Below are positions 1 to 8,514 of a stretch of DNA of 64,000 nucleotides, in pieces. The notes below the pieces were generated by a model. It ran no database searches, had not been told where the DNA came from, and saw only the letters and a program-made list of their open reading frames with translations. This DNA comes from JAILLW01 sp045629045 (lineage in GTDB: Bacteria; Bacillota; Clostridia; Lachnospirales; Lachnospiraceae). The position numbers and the translations under genes are program-made. Every line of letters starts with the position of its first letter. The first letter of the stretch is position 1. The stretch is from assembly GCA_045629045.1 (NCBI GenBank), contig JAZQQM010000061.1, positions 1 to 64,000 of the forward strand. Reading direction: 5' to 3'.

Positions 1-59
1 TCTACTCAAAACCCGTTATTCGGATTTTATTTCGTTTTATTCTGTGTTATTCTGTATGT
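1..59. repeat. 59-bp dispersed repeat, copy 1
   Basis: This AT-rich stretch recurs with a few mismatches at 6257-6314, sharing the run GGATTTTATTTCGTTTTATT. It lies just before a tRNA fragment here and just after a truncated phosphatase gene there. No coding function is seen. It may be a remnant of the event that also duplicated the tRNA end. Confidence 0.6.
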
Positions 60-131
60 TACAAAAACAAAAAGTGTGAAAATACACTGTTTTAATATGA
101 TTTGGGACAAGATAAAAAATATGCAGCAATA

Positions 132-173
132 TTCGGGACGCAGAGGTCGCAGGTTCAAATCCTGTCACGCCGA
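132..173 (+). pseudogene. 3' half of a tRNA-Pro(CGG) gene
   Basis: The sequence reads as an anticodon loop (TTCGGGA), the 3' anticodon stem, a variable loop, a full T arm (GCAGG, loop TTCAAAT, CCTGT) and a 3' acceptor strand CACGCCG with discriminator A at 173. G72 and A73 fit tRNA-Pro, and the loop gives anticodon CGG. No matching 5' half is found: bases upstream do not pair with the anticodon or acceptor strands. It is therefore a truncated copy, of the kind left when a mobile element recombines inside a tRNA. Identity as Pro is inference from loop and discriminator. Confidence 0.6.
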
Positions 174-175
174 CT
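157..175 (+). repeat. att-like 19-bp direct repeat, copy 1
   Basis: The bases AAATCCTGTCACGCCGACT, the tRNA 3' end, recur exactly at 7359-7377. Direct repeats of a tRNA 3' end are the usual mark of tyrosine-recombinase integration. No integrase is present between the copies. Confidence 0.5.
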
Positions 176-181
176 TAAAAA

Positions 182-219
182 AACAAGGGTTTCGAGATAA
201 TCGAGACCCTTGTTTTTTT
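182..219 (+). terminator. Rho-independent terminator after the tRNA fragment
   Basis: A 14-bp stem (182-195 with 201-214, one G-U pair) with a five-base loop runs into seven T residues. It would end transcripts from the tRNA side. Confidence 0.8.
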
Positions 220-418
220 GTTCTAACTTTTTCCATTTATTCTTTCAACAATTATTGATTTTTTAACTATTGTAATATGTCATATCACTCGGACTACCCT
301 TTTCAAGACTTACTGCCCATACAATGTTATCCGAAACAACTCTTAACCCACCAATAACACCCTTTATTCATTTCTTCTTGCAGACTATTAACAAAATCAT
401 CATAACCTGCTAATGATG

Positions 419-800
419 TTATTTTATCGACCATACAGCCTCCATGAGTTCGTTCACATCAATCGGTTTTGTAAGATGTACATCCATTCCGGCTTCTATT
501 GATGCCCGCTTATCTTCCTCGAATGCATTTGCCGTCTGCCTTTTGAGAAACATACTTAAATCTAAACCACTTAATCTCTCCGCCCAGTTTAATTCGATAA
601 TTTAGAATATATGGCTTACCACTCCTTATTTTACTTAGGATTAAATTTGGCAATGTTCTTCCTCATCGGTATCAAAATTTACAAGAAAAAGACCTTCATA
701 GTCATCTGACATGGATTCAACCACTGTCTGTAATTGCTCAATTCTTTCCTTGGTATTGCCCTCATAACGGTATATTCTATTGATAGCAAAAAAGCAGTCC
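419..800 (-). pseudogene. Remnants of a hybrid histidine kinase
   Basis: Two separated minus-strand pieces are recognisable. Bases 419-545 encode the end of a response-regulator receiver domain (TANAFEEDKRASIEAGMDVH, then LTKPIDVNELMEAV and a stop), very like the end of the intact hybrid kinase at 11646-13583. Bases about 648-800 encode a piece with VVESMSDDYEGLFLV, resembling a sensor/PAS segment of such kinases. The kinase core between them is missing and no single frame connects them. The flanks 220-418 and 801-891 hold no gene I can support; 220-330 has one further short decayed minus-strand reading frame of unknown origin. Confidence 0.6.
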
Positions 801-891
801 TACTCTCACAAACAGTATTATACATTTTATTGTTTTCCGCTATCATAATGCAAAATTTCTTTCAAAGTTTTCATATTATGTATGATGCGGA

Positions 892-1608
892 TTAATCGTT
901 TTCGCTATGTGCTTTAGTAAGCTCGTACACTTTTCTGATAGTAATAAATAAGAAAATCATGTCAATCACAAATGCTGTTACAAAAGGAACCATCTCAATT
1001 CCGGTATCCACAAACTTCGCCAATTGTGCGGCAAAATCATGCATACCATGAACCAAAATTGGAACTGCGAGTCCTATAAGCATGTTCTTACGATATGCCA
1101 AAGCATCTCCTGACTTCTTAGCCTGCCAAGCAAGCCATACATAATATCCCATCCAGAACTGATAGAAAATATGACCACCACATACTCCTCTGAAAATAGC
1201 CCCGGCAATAGGGTTAACAGTCGCCATAAACAAAGTAGATTCGAGAATATTAAATCCCATTCCGACAGCGCCGAAGATTAAAACAGTATTGATATGAGAT
1301 AAGTCAAGTTTTCGTATACTGATTTTCGAAAACAAGAATTTAATCAACTCCTCAACCAATGCATACTCAATAAATGAAATAATAAATGAATATAACAAAG
1401 ACTGCTCGCCAACTCCAGCGGATTTTGCCATTCGGTCAATAAGTCCACTTAATATAACAGAAATAACAAATGCCGGAATAAATCCCCATAAGAACGCAAA
1501 CACTATTTTTTTCTTATTAACTCTATCCTCACTCTTACTTTTCCTATAAATAGGAATGTACCATAAACATTCAAGAAATACCAAAACAAAGATACCAATT
1601 AATAACAT
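892..1608 (-). CDS. PrsW-family intramembrane protease
   Basis: This 238-residue polytopic membrane protein has the three PrsW/Abi-type motif regions: EELIK (residues 86-90), GFNILES (about 118-124) and HGMHD (187-191). In the family these hold the glutamates and histidine/aspartate of a membrane-embedded metalloprotease; B. subtilis PrsW cuts the anti-sigma factor RsiW. The start was placed at 1608 because GGAGGTG at 1615-1621 is well spaced for it; a longer frame to 1656 lacks such a site. No sigma/anti-sigma pair is nearby, so the substrate is unknown. Confidence 0.75.
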   Translation of the reverse strand: MLLIGIFVLVFLECLWYIPIYRKSKSEDRVNKKKIVFAFLWGFIPAFVISVILSGLIDRMAKSAGVGEQSLLYSFIISFIEYALVEELIKFLFSKISIRKLDLSHINTVLIFGAVGMGFNILESTLFMATVNPIAGAIFRGVCGGHIFYQFWMGYYVWLAWQAKKSGDALAYRKNMLIGLAVPILVHGMHDFAAQLAKFVDTGIEMVPFVTAFVIDMIFLFITIRKVYELTKAHSEND

Positions 1609-1720
1609 TTCTATCACCTCCATAACTTTATTCGCTTCATTTATAAGGTTAGTCACTATTACATAATTCGTAAAGAAGCCTTTTTAGCTTCTTTTCATAC
1701 TTCTATGCCTCGCAAACAAT

Positions 1721-3907
1721 TTACCAGATTACTACTCTGTCACAAGGAGCCAAATACATTCTGTCCCCTTCATTAATATCATAGAATTCCAAAAATTCCG
1801 GATATTGCTGCAATACTGCATTAACTCTATGAACACTTTGCGGATGAACATCTGTATTCTTTAAGTATACTCTCTGAAGTTTATCCTTACACATCCATAA
1901 CTTAGCATATGCTTTGAAGAATTTATCATAATCGAAACCGGGTTTCTTCTTTGACAGATTAATCATACACCTAAATCCGGTTATATCAGCACACGCTTCA
2001 CCGGTAACGATATCACCATTTACCTTCTCGTTATCCCACAATGTAAAGCTGTTGAAATAGTCTGCAAGCTTTTGATTTCTCTCGTCAAAAGCGGCTTTAT
2101 CTTCATCTGTCCACCAATTTACCATATTACCATCTTTATCATATTGACCTCCGGAACTGTCAAAAGCATGAGAAATCTCATGACCTATTACCGCACCAAG
2201 TTTTCCGTACAATTCTTCATCAGACATTTCGCCATTATACACTATTCCCTTAGCAAATGCTCCCAATATAACAATTACATTACAGCTCGGGTCATAATAA
2301 CAGTTTATCTGTGTAGGTGGCATCAGCCACTCATGCTTGTCAACTTTCTTATGAAGCGTATCATTAGCTTTTATATTATTACATCTATCAATTTCCTTTA
2401 AAGCTTCATAAAGTTCTCCACCATCTTCAGGACCCTTGAAATCTAGTCCATCTATAAAATACGGTGACCAGTCATCCGGATACAGAATCTGCTTGTCGAG
2501 TGCATCAAGCTTTTCTAATGCCTTCTCTTTCGTTTCGTCAGAGACCAAATCCGTTTCCTTTATAATATTATGATATTCGTCAATTATTTCATCTACCAGA
2601 TCCGATATTCTTTCTTTATCCTCTTTCTTAAGATATTGGTCGGCATATACTTTTGCAATAATCCACTCCAGATTGGAATTAACGTTTTTAGCAGCTACTG
2701 TTTCATATGGAAGTTCTCCGCTAGATCCCCTTATCGCATTATTACATTCAACATCCCAAGAATAACACTCCTCATCAAGAACAGGTGCCATAGTAATTGC
2801 CCCACGAACAATAAGGTTATCCCTGATTAGCTTAAGATTATCATCTGTATAGATTTCTTTCATTTTCTCCAGCCATTTAGGAGAATCTAATTGAACCTTA
2901 TCAAACGATGTATATCCCATATTTTCGATGACTTCCAATATCGGAAGCTCTCCTTCAAGTTCTTTCATTTCTTCATATGAATAAATGTTATACGCTTTTT
3001 CATATATATCAGGCATCTGCTTTTCGTTATTGGTATATATTGTATCCGCCAACATCGAATCCAGCTTAAATGCATTTTCTATCTTTTCATCAACAGTTTG
3101 TTCATCATATCCAAGCTTCTTAAGCATCTTTTTTGCTAACTTTGTATATGCATCTTTTTTAATCTTTCCATAATCGGTAAGGTTAGAATATTCCGCCGAA
3201 TCATCTAAGATTGTATTACTGCAACCTATTTCCAGCAAATACTTACTAGACTCATGAATATCAACAGTAACCCCCACGTTAAAGAATAGCCCGACATAAT
3301 CCTGCGGACTGTTTTCCTTAAAGTATGTTGTCATCTCTTTTATATCAGAAACCGCCTCCAGCATATCAACTTCCTTCTTATAAGGCGTGATTCCCAGCTC
3401 ATTTCTACTATCCCAGTCCATATAAAGTGAATACAGATTGCTAGCAAGAATTCCCTCATGAGTATCCGTTTTGATACCGCCGTTAAACATATCCAAAAGA
3501 GTCTGATTAAAATCCTGTGACAGATTATACACACCACCTGCTGTCGTATAGCCTTCAGGAATCTTCGTAGACACTAAATCATCCTTATTCACATACAGAT
3601 AATAATCATCCTTCAGATTCACCGGTGTATCAGCGGTTATCAATCCATCCAAGCTATCACACATCCACGGCTTACCCGTAGAATAATCTACATCCTTGTT
3701 TTTGGCATCTTCATTATCTTCTGGCTCTTTTTTGGCATCTTCAGTTTCTGTATCCTTAGCGGTATCCTCACTAACTTCTTTTGATGCAACTGCTTCCTCA
3801 GTTTTTTTAGAAGCATCTGCCACGGTAGCGTTTTGTGTATTGCATCCCGTCAAAAGTGAAGCTGCACACACTATTGATAACAGTAAACATATAGATTTTT
3901 TTCTCAT
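1721..3907 (-). CDS. M13-family (neprilysin/PepO-like) lipoprotein peptidase
   Basis: The 728-residue product begins with a lipoprotein signal ending LLTGC and an acidic, lysine-rich linker (about residues 25-75), so it should be anchored on the outer face of the membrane. The zinc site is complete: HEISH at 576-580 and the second motif GEACAD with Glu637 and Asp641. The length and the conserved tail with a Cys-Asp-Arg near the end fit M13 endopeptidases, which cut short peptides. The family member specificity cannot be read. It is on the same strand as the PrsW and redox genes, but spacing does not force one operon. Confidence 0.9.
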   Translation of the reverse strand: MRKKSICLLLSIVCAASLLTGCNTQNATVADASKKTEEAVASKEVSEDTAKDTETEDAKKEPEDNEDAKNKDVDYSTGKPWMCDSLDGLITADTPVNLKDDYYLYVNKDDLVSTKIPEGYTTAGGVYNLSQDFNQTLLDMFNGGIKTDTHEGILASNLYSLYMDWDSRNELGITPYKKEVDMLEAVSDIKEMTTYFKENSPQDYVGLFFNVGVTVDIHESSKYLLEIGCSNTILDDSAEYSNLTDYGKIKKDAYTKLAKKMLKKLGYDEQTVDEKIENAFKLDSMLADTIYTNNEKQMPDIYEKAYNIYSYEEMKELEGELPILEVIENMGYTSFDKVQLDSPKWLEKMKEIYTDDNLKLIRDNLIVRGAITMAPVLDEECYSWDVECNNAIRGSSGELPYETVAAKNVNSNLEWIIAKVYADQYLKKEDKERISDLVDEIIDEYHNIIKETDLVSDETKEKALEKLDALDKQILYPDDWSPYFIDGLDFKGPEDGGELYEALKEIDRCNNIKANDTLHKKVDKHEWLMPPTQINCYYDPSCNVIVILGAFAKGIVYNGEMSDEELYGKLGAVIGHEISHAFDSSGGQYDKDGNMVNWWTDEDKAAFDERNQKLADYFNSFTLWDNEKVNGDIVTGEACADITGFRCMINLSKKKPGFDYDKFFKAYAKLWMCKDKLQRVYLKNTDVHPQSVHRVNAVLQQYPEFLEFYDINEGDRMYLAPCDRVVIW

Positions 3908-3939
3908 AAGTTATTAATCCATTCTTTCTACAACATTCT

Positions 3940-5322
3940 TCACTTCAAAGCTTTCCGCCGTCTCCAAAGGGTAACTAAAAAGCTTCCAATAACAATAACC
4001 GCTATGTCGGGAAAATTCACAATAAATAATGAACGCAGTATATTAAATACATTTACATTCTCGCGATACAAACAGTAAATCGAAAAAGCATTTCCAACAA
4101 AATCCAAAATCAATTTTGCAATCAATAATTTGAGCGAGATTACGGAGAAATTATAATAGTCGTTGCTGTTTTCGGGAATAAAACCGTTCTTTACAATATC
4201 AAACCACATTATAAGCGGTACAATACCAACAATTATTCCAGTAACAAACCACAAAATCAGTACACGTAATGCAGCTGCAATGTCCGGAAATCCGCCTAAA
4301 ATTCCATTTAGCAAGAATAGTATATTTTTGAATATCACACCGATACTTGCAAGGAAAAATATCACAGAAACAATGCGCATTATCGTGTTTCTAATACCTC
4401 TTTTGTCTACAGAAAAAGAACAGTTGGACTCTTTCTTGTCGGATTTCTTAAGAAAATCTTCCCACGACGACGAAATTGCTGCATTAGAACAAACATTCAT
4501 GCACTTTCCACACCTTATACATTCCATGGAATTGGGATTGTGAATCACGTCGATATCCATAGGGCAAACATTTTTACATGCACCGCAATGTACACACTTA
4601 TCATTATCCACATTAAATCTGTACTTTGAAACAGGATTGCATAGGCTATACAATGCGCCGAGCGGACAAATATACTTGCAAAACGGTCTGGCTAACTTAA
4701 CAGAGCCAAGCAGTATGACAATCAGCAACGTCATCTTAAAAATGAATCTTCCGCCTATAGCTGTCCTTAATGACTCATTGGAAATAACAAGCGGGATACC
4801 TCCCAGCAGTGTTCCGTCAGGACATATCCACTCGCAAAACCAAGGTTCGCCCACTCCGCCTTTATTAAGAACAATCATTGGAAGCAAAATGACAAAGATA
4901 ACTAAAATCACATATTTAAGATATTTAAGATATTTGTGTCCCTTAATAGATTTCTTTTTTTTGAACACCGGAATTTTATACAGCAAATCCTGTACCAATC
5001 CAAACGGACATATCCATCCGCATACCAGTCTGCCGCACAATATCCCGATTATTCCGATAAATCCAAGTACATAAAGAACGGCCTTAAATTCGAATCCGTT
5101 AAGTCCTGCCTGTAAGGATCCGATAGGACACGCGCCGACTGCTCCGGGGCATGAATAACAATTCAAACCCGGAACACAGAATCCTTTGTTGGTTCCGTTT
5201 GATATTTTCCCATGAGTCCATCCGCTTATGTAACCGTTATGAAAAGCAAATGACAGGGCCTGAGCAATTGTCCTTAATGTTTCATGCTCTCTTAATTTAT
5301 TCTTCATTTTCTTCTTATCCAA
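3940..5322 (-). CDS. Polytopic 4Fe-4S membrane protein (NapH/CcoG-like)
   Basis: The 460-residue protein has several membrane helices, repeated cysteine-proline motifs on their edges (CGWICPFG, CEWICPDG, CKYICPLG) and two ferredoxin-type clusters, CVHCGACKNVCP and CIRCGKCMNVC, at roughly 240-285. NapH/YccM-type proteins move electrons across the membrane from quinol or flavin to an exported redox partner. Its start overlaps the end of the small CXXC gene by 8 bases, and the TlpA-like gene is just upstream, so the three are very likely co-transcribed and form an electron route to an extracytoplasmic thiol protein. The final acceptor is not visible. Confidence 0.8.
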   Translation of the reverse strand: MDKKKMKNKLREHETLRTIAQALSFAFHNGYISGWTHGKISNGTNKGFCVPGLNCYSCPGAVGACPIGSLQAGLNGFEFKAVLYVLGFIGIIGILCGRLVCGWICPFGLVQDLLYKIPVFKKKKSIKGHKYLKYLKYVILVIFVILLPMIVLNKGGVGEPWFCEWICPDGTLLGGIPLVISNESLRTAIGGRFIFKMTLLIVILLGSVKLARPFCKYICPLGALYSLCNPVSKYRFNVDNDKCVHCGACKNVCPMDIDVIHNPNSMECIRCGKCMNVCSNAAISSSWEDFLKKSDKKESNCSFSVDKRGIRNTIMRIVSVIFFLASIGVIFKNILFLLNGILGGFPDIAAALRVLILWFVTGIIVGIVPLIMWFDIVKNGFIPENSNDYYNFSVISLKLLIAKLILDFVGNAFSIYCLYRENVNVFNILRSLFIVNFPDIAVIVIGSFLVTLWRRRKALK

Positions 5323-5458
5323 TTCCTATACATTCCATACAAATAGCTGCAGCTTTTTCATACACTGTGGTTACTCCGTCGCCTATTCCTCCCCCAAAAG
5401 CCGCGAGGAATATAATTAAGAGAATTGCACTTATGACTTTTCTTTTTCCATTGTTCAT
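5315..5458 (-). CDS. Small CXXC membrane peptide (CD1871A-like)
   Basis: A 47-residue reading frame starts at 5458, ten bases after the TlpA-like gene, and overlaps the 4Fe-4S gene by 8 bases. It has one hydrophobic helix (about residues 8-25, ILLIIFLAAFGGGIG region) and ends with a CMEC motif at residues 40-43. Short proteins with this layout are found next to TlpA and polyferredoxin genes in other Clostridia (CD1871A family). Function is unknown; its position suggests a thiol relay between the two neighbours. It is in the right frame and spacing, which argues against chance. Confidence 0.65.
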   Translation of the reverse strand: MNNGKRKVISAILLIIFLAAFGGGIGDGVTTVYEKAAAICMECIGIG

Positions 5459-5468
5459 ACTTATCCCT

Positions 5469-6053
5469 CTATTCAATCGCATCCAAGCACTTATCAAATA
5501 TTTCACTCCATTCTTCTTTTGTATTAGAACCCAAAATAAAACTGACAAGTTCACCGTTTGAATCAACAATCCATGTTGCCGGAAATGCACCGTTCATGGT
5601 AACCGAAACTTCATCCTCGAACCTTTCGTCACATAAAGCAATGGGATAATCAACCCCTGTCTGCCGGGCCATCTCAATTACCTGATTATAATAAGTTGCA
5701 TCTGAGGCAGCATTCTTTGAAAAATCGGCAACAACGCCTACTATTCCGACACCGCGCTCGGCATACTCGTTACTCAATATTTCAAGATCTGGCATTTCTT
5801 CAACACAATGAACACACCATGGCGCCCATCCGTTTATCACTGTCAATTTATGTGATTGTATATAATCATCATTAAATGCAGTACCTTCAAGTGTTTCCAA
5901 GGAAAATTCACTCGAAAAGTATGATAATTCATTAAGTTCCTTCTCGGACCTTTCATTCTGGATATAATAACTGTTCAAACCTATAATATAAATCAATGCC
6001 GAAAATACTAACCCTATTGGCAATAACATCCTCAAGAACTTTTTAATACTCAT
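5469..6053 (-). CDS. TlpA-like membrane-anchored thioredoxin
   Basis: The 194-residue product has an N-terminal membrane anchor (about residues 9-28), then a thioredoxin fold with the redox motif WCVHC (Cys80 and Cys83) preceded by WAP, and the cis-proline region FPATWI near residue 158. Such proteins work outside the membrane in reducing or forming disulfides, for example in cytochrome maturation or repair of oxidised proteins. It is the first gene of a compact three-gene unit with a CXXC peptide and a 4Fe-4S membrane protein, suggesting electron supply from the membrane. The target protein is unknown. Confidence 0.85.
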   Translation of the reverse strand: MSIKKFLRMLLPIGLVFSALIYIIGLNSYYIQNERSEKELNELSYFSSEFSLETLEGTAFNDDYIQSHKLTVINGWAPWCVHCVEEMPDLEILSNEYAERGVGIVGVVADFSKNAASDATYYNQVIEMARQTGVDYPIALCDERFEDEVSVTMNGAFPATWIVDSNGELVSFILGSNTKEEWSEIFDKCLDAIE

Positions 6054-6256
6054 CTTGATTATCCTCTACAACATATTCATTCGATTTCCACTTTGCCCGC
6101 GTGTCATTTTGAGTGTAACACATGCGAAGCTATTACGCAAAAACGAGTAGAGAGTATCAGATTTAGATTTTGAGGGACGATCATTTTGCAACATGCTTCA
6201 GTTGATGATTAAAAAGATCGTAAAAAAGGAGAAAGCTTTCTTATTCTACTATTTGT

Positions 6257-6314
6257 TCTACTCAAACCCATTATTTGGATTTTATTTCGTTTTATTCTGT
6301 GTTATTTTGTATGG
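6257..6314. repeat. 59-bp dispersed repeat, copy 2
   Basis: Near-copy of 1-59. It lies in the 317-base stretch 6054-6370, in which I see no gene. After it, bases 6315-6340 (TATGGGAC then ACCGTCCGAA) weakly resemble the start of the GACGGCACCGAACC repeat core found at 47.3, 50.6 and 54.0 kb. The adjacent phosphatase gene loses its normal end here. Confidence 0.55.
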
Positions 6315-6370
6315 GACACCGTCCGAATTGCAACTTAGACATTCTCCGACGCAACTTACTACATGATCCG

Positions 6371-7189
6371 TTAACGGTGAAAACTTTGGAAATTAGTATG
6401 GGCCAAAAGACGCTGTTCACCATACAACATGTTTTTGCTATTTGTAGCTTCTGTTACACCATCAGTATAGAAAAACATTTCATCCCCGATAAACAATTGG
6501 ATTTCTCCCTGCTTATACTGATAATCCTCAAGACCAGCCAAAACAAGACCGCTTTTTTGATTAATAAACTCTGGAAATCCGCCTTTCCTAAGTAATACTG
6601 GAGGATTGTGTCCGGCATTCACATAAGTTAAAATACCGGTTTCGGTATCATATACACCGGCCCAGCATGTAACAAATAAACCGGCTTCATTATTCTCACA
6701 AAGCTGCCGATTGACATTCGTTAATGCCTCGGCAGGTGAAATTCCAAGTTGGAGCTGATTTTTAATAATCGTCTTTGATATGGTCATGAAAAGTGCCGCA
6801 CCAACACCTTTTCCGGAAACATCAGCTATTACAACACCTACATGTGTTTCATCAACTTTGAAATAATCATAAAAATCTCCTCCGACTTCTTTAGCCGGAT
6901 GATATACTGCACGCAACTTAATGTTTTCATCATCAGGAAAAGCAGGAAGAATGCAAGGAAGCATACTGGTCTGAATTTTGGTCGCCAAATCCAACTCGGT
7001 TGCAATTCGTGCCGTCTTCTTAACATTTTCCGATTGCATTTCTATCATACGTTTGCCGCGGCTGGCTACATAACGACATGATACTGAAAGACAAAGGAAA
7101 ACGATACATCTGGGAATAAATTCGTTAAAGAACAGTTCCTTTGTATAGTATGCGCGTTCACCCCCTTTACGTTGTATTCTTTCTTTCAT
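6371..7189 (-). pseudogene. Truncated RsbU/SpoIIE-type PP2C phosphatase
   Basis: The open frame encodes most of a PP2C-like serine phosphatase domain: KEVGGDFYDYF and VVIADVSGKGVGAALFM carry the metal-binding aspartates, and FFYTDGVTEA the later one. The final helices and strands, normally about 40 residues ending in a DD-T-L motif, are missing; the sequence breaks after EQRLLAH into unrelated residues and a stop. The N-terminal 45 residues also look degraded, with no sensor or HAMP domain. Family members dephosphorylate anti-anti-sigma factors. I judge it a fragment cut by a repeat-like sequence, though an altered short protein cannot be excluded. Confidence 0.65.
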
Positions 7190-7314
7190 CCTTTATCCTT
7201 CTTTCTTTTAGTTGTTTTCGGACAAACAAAAAGAACGATCCTTTTCAGAATTGTTCTTCGATATTTGTTTTCTCCGGCAGAAAGTATCAGTTCTAACTTT
7301 TCTTCCTTATTTAC

Positions 7315-7346
7315 TTTTTATTCTATGTTAAACGGTGTTATTATCA
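7315..7346 (+). repeat. 32-bp repeat shared with the hybrid-kinase upstream region, copy 1
   Basis: Matches 11566-11597 at 28 of 32 positions (TTTTTATTCTATGTT ... GTGTTATTAT). The second copy sits about 50 bases before the start of the hybrid kinase, so this could be the orphaned control region of a lost kinase gene. Confidence 0.5.
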
Positions 7347-7358
7347 TCCTAAATACTT

Positions 7359-7377
7359 AAATCCTGTCACGCCGACT
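7359..7377 (+). repeat. att-like 19-bp direct repeat, copy 2
   Basis: Exact copy of 157-175, the tRNA 3' end, here without the rest of the T arm. With copy 1 it brackets about 7.2 kb. Confidence 0.5.
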
Positions 7378-7420
7378 AAATCAAAGAAACAAAATTCTTA
7401 GAATACCCGTCTAATTCGTT

Positions 7421-7849
7421 CTAATTCATAACTTTTTCAAAAGAAATCGGCTCATCGTTATTAAAATCCGGCAAGTAAAGAACAATCTTATCTCCATTGG
7501 TCTGCGTAAATATATTTTTAAAGTAATAATCAGAGTCTCCTATACTTATCGCAAGTGTGTCGGACTTGTCGTATCTCCACGCCTTATTGTCAAAAAGAAA
7601 AACATATGTACCTTCGCTTTTTCCTATCGGGCAGTTCAAAGCCTGAGCAAGTCCTTCCGAAAAGTCTATAATTATACTGTCACCGTCTCCGCTAAAGTAC
7701 AAAGAACCATATTCGGAAGTAAACTCTCCGTTAAGGTTAGCAGGCCAGGAAGTATCATCTCCCGGCGGATTGTTTTTGTATCCACATGACATCATTATAA
7801 ATACAGTAGTTAATATAGCTATTGCCGATATTATTCTGCTTTTTCTCAT
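7421..7849 (-). CDS. Small lipoprotein of unknown function
   Basis: The 142-residue product starts with a lipoprotein signal (basic start, hydrophobic stretch, cysteine at 22 after MMS). The remainder is polar and rich in Asp, Ser and aromatic residues, suggesting a small beta-rich extracytoplasmic domain. I do not recognise a family. It is the last gene of a minus-strand unit: 6 bases after the membrane protein at 7856-8479 and downstream of the zinc-ribbon protein. The tight spacing implies a shared role at the envelope. Its downstream flank to 7190 holds only repeats. Confidence 0.7.
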   Translation of the reverse strand: MRKSRIISAIAILTTVFIMMSCGYKNNPPGDDTSWPANLNGEFTSEYGSLYFSGDGDSIIIDFSEGLAQALNCPIGKSEGTYVFLFDNKAWRYDKSDTLAISIGDSDYYFKNIFTQTNGDKIVLYLPDFNNDEPISFEKVMN

Positions 7850-7855
7850 TTTACA

Positions 7856-8479
7856 TTATCCCCTAACTTTAGCTGTGTTTGGAATTCTTGTCTTAATATA
7901 TTCCACTACGAAATCATAGTCCTTATCATACGCGTAAATTTGATTATGGCTAAGAAGGGCATCCAGTTTAATGGTATGAAATCCCCGAAGAACTTTCATT
8001 TTTTTTACTTTTGAAAATTCGGATACAGTTTCTTGCTTGGTTGCTGCCAAAAGACCCGTTCCTGATGCTCCGGGATTTTTGACCACAGCACCTGCTAAAG
8101 CCGTAAGCCACCCCACAGCTTCTGCCTTTTTAAACTGCTTAGCCATATGGATATGCCTTATTCCTTCTTCATTCATTTCAAAAAGAACTATATATTTCCA
8201 GCCATAGATACCTGCCAGAATTAAATATGACACAATCGATAAAGCAAACAAAATAATAGCCGGTAGCATCAATGCTTTTGCTTCATAAACATATGCTCCT
8301 ACCAATCCTTCATCCTTAATGGAAAACAATCCGAAAAACAGCCACATCCCTATCAAAACAAGCGCGAATATCTTCAAAATTGTCAACAGTATAATAGGGT
8401 TCTTCAACATGCTGAATTCATAAACCCATCTATATTTTCCGTCTTCGCATAGTTTTATTTCTTTCAAATTGTTATCCAT
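7856..8479 (-). CDS. Two-helix membrane protein of unknown function
   Basis: The 207-residue protein has a charged start, two hydrophobic segments (about residues 28-52 and 68-92), and a cytoplasmic C-terminal part with a pattern of short strands followed by a helix (KVKKMKVLRGFHTIKLDALL), reminiscent of bacterial PH-like domains. I cannot name a family securely. It lies 35 bases after the zinc-ribbon membrane protein and 6 bases before a lipoprotein gene, so the three probably form one operon. Confidence 0.65.
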   Translation of the reverse strand: MDNNLKEIKLCEDGKYRWVYEFSMLKNPIILLTILKIFALVLIGMWLFFGLFSIKDEGLVGAYVYEAKALMLPAIILFALSIVSYLILAGIYGWKYIVLFEMNEEGIRHIHMAKQFKKAEAVGWLTALAGAVVKNPGASGTGLLAATKQETVSEFSKVKKMKVLRGFHTIKLDALLSHNQIYAYDKDYDFVVEYIKTRIPNTAKVRG

Positions 8480-8514
8480 AAAATCCCCCTTTATTCTTCA
8501 GGTACCGCAACCTC

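Noticed and set aside
76..258. Short open frame overlapping the tRNA fragment and terminator
   Set aside because: It reads through an RNA-gene remnant and a terminator hairpin, so it is not a credible protein.
157..7377. Intact prophage or integrative element
   Set aside because: The boundary repeats fit, but no integrase, excisionase, replication or structural phage gene is present between them.
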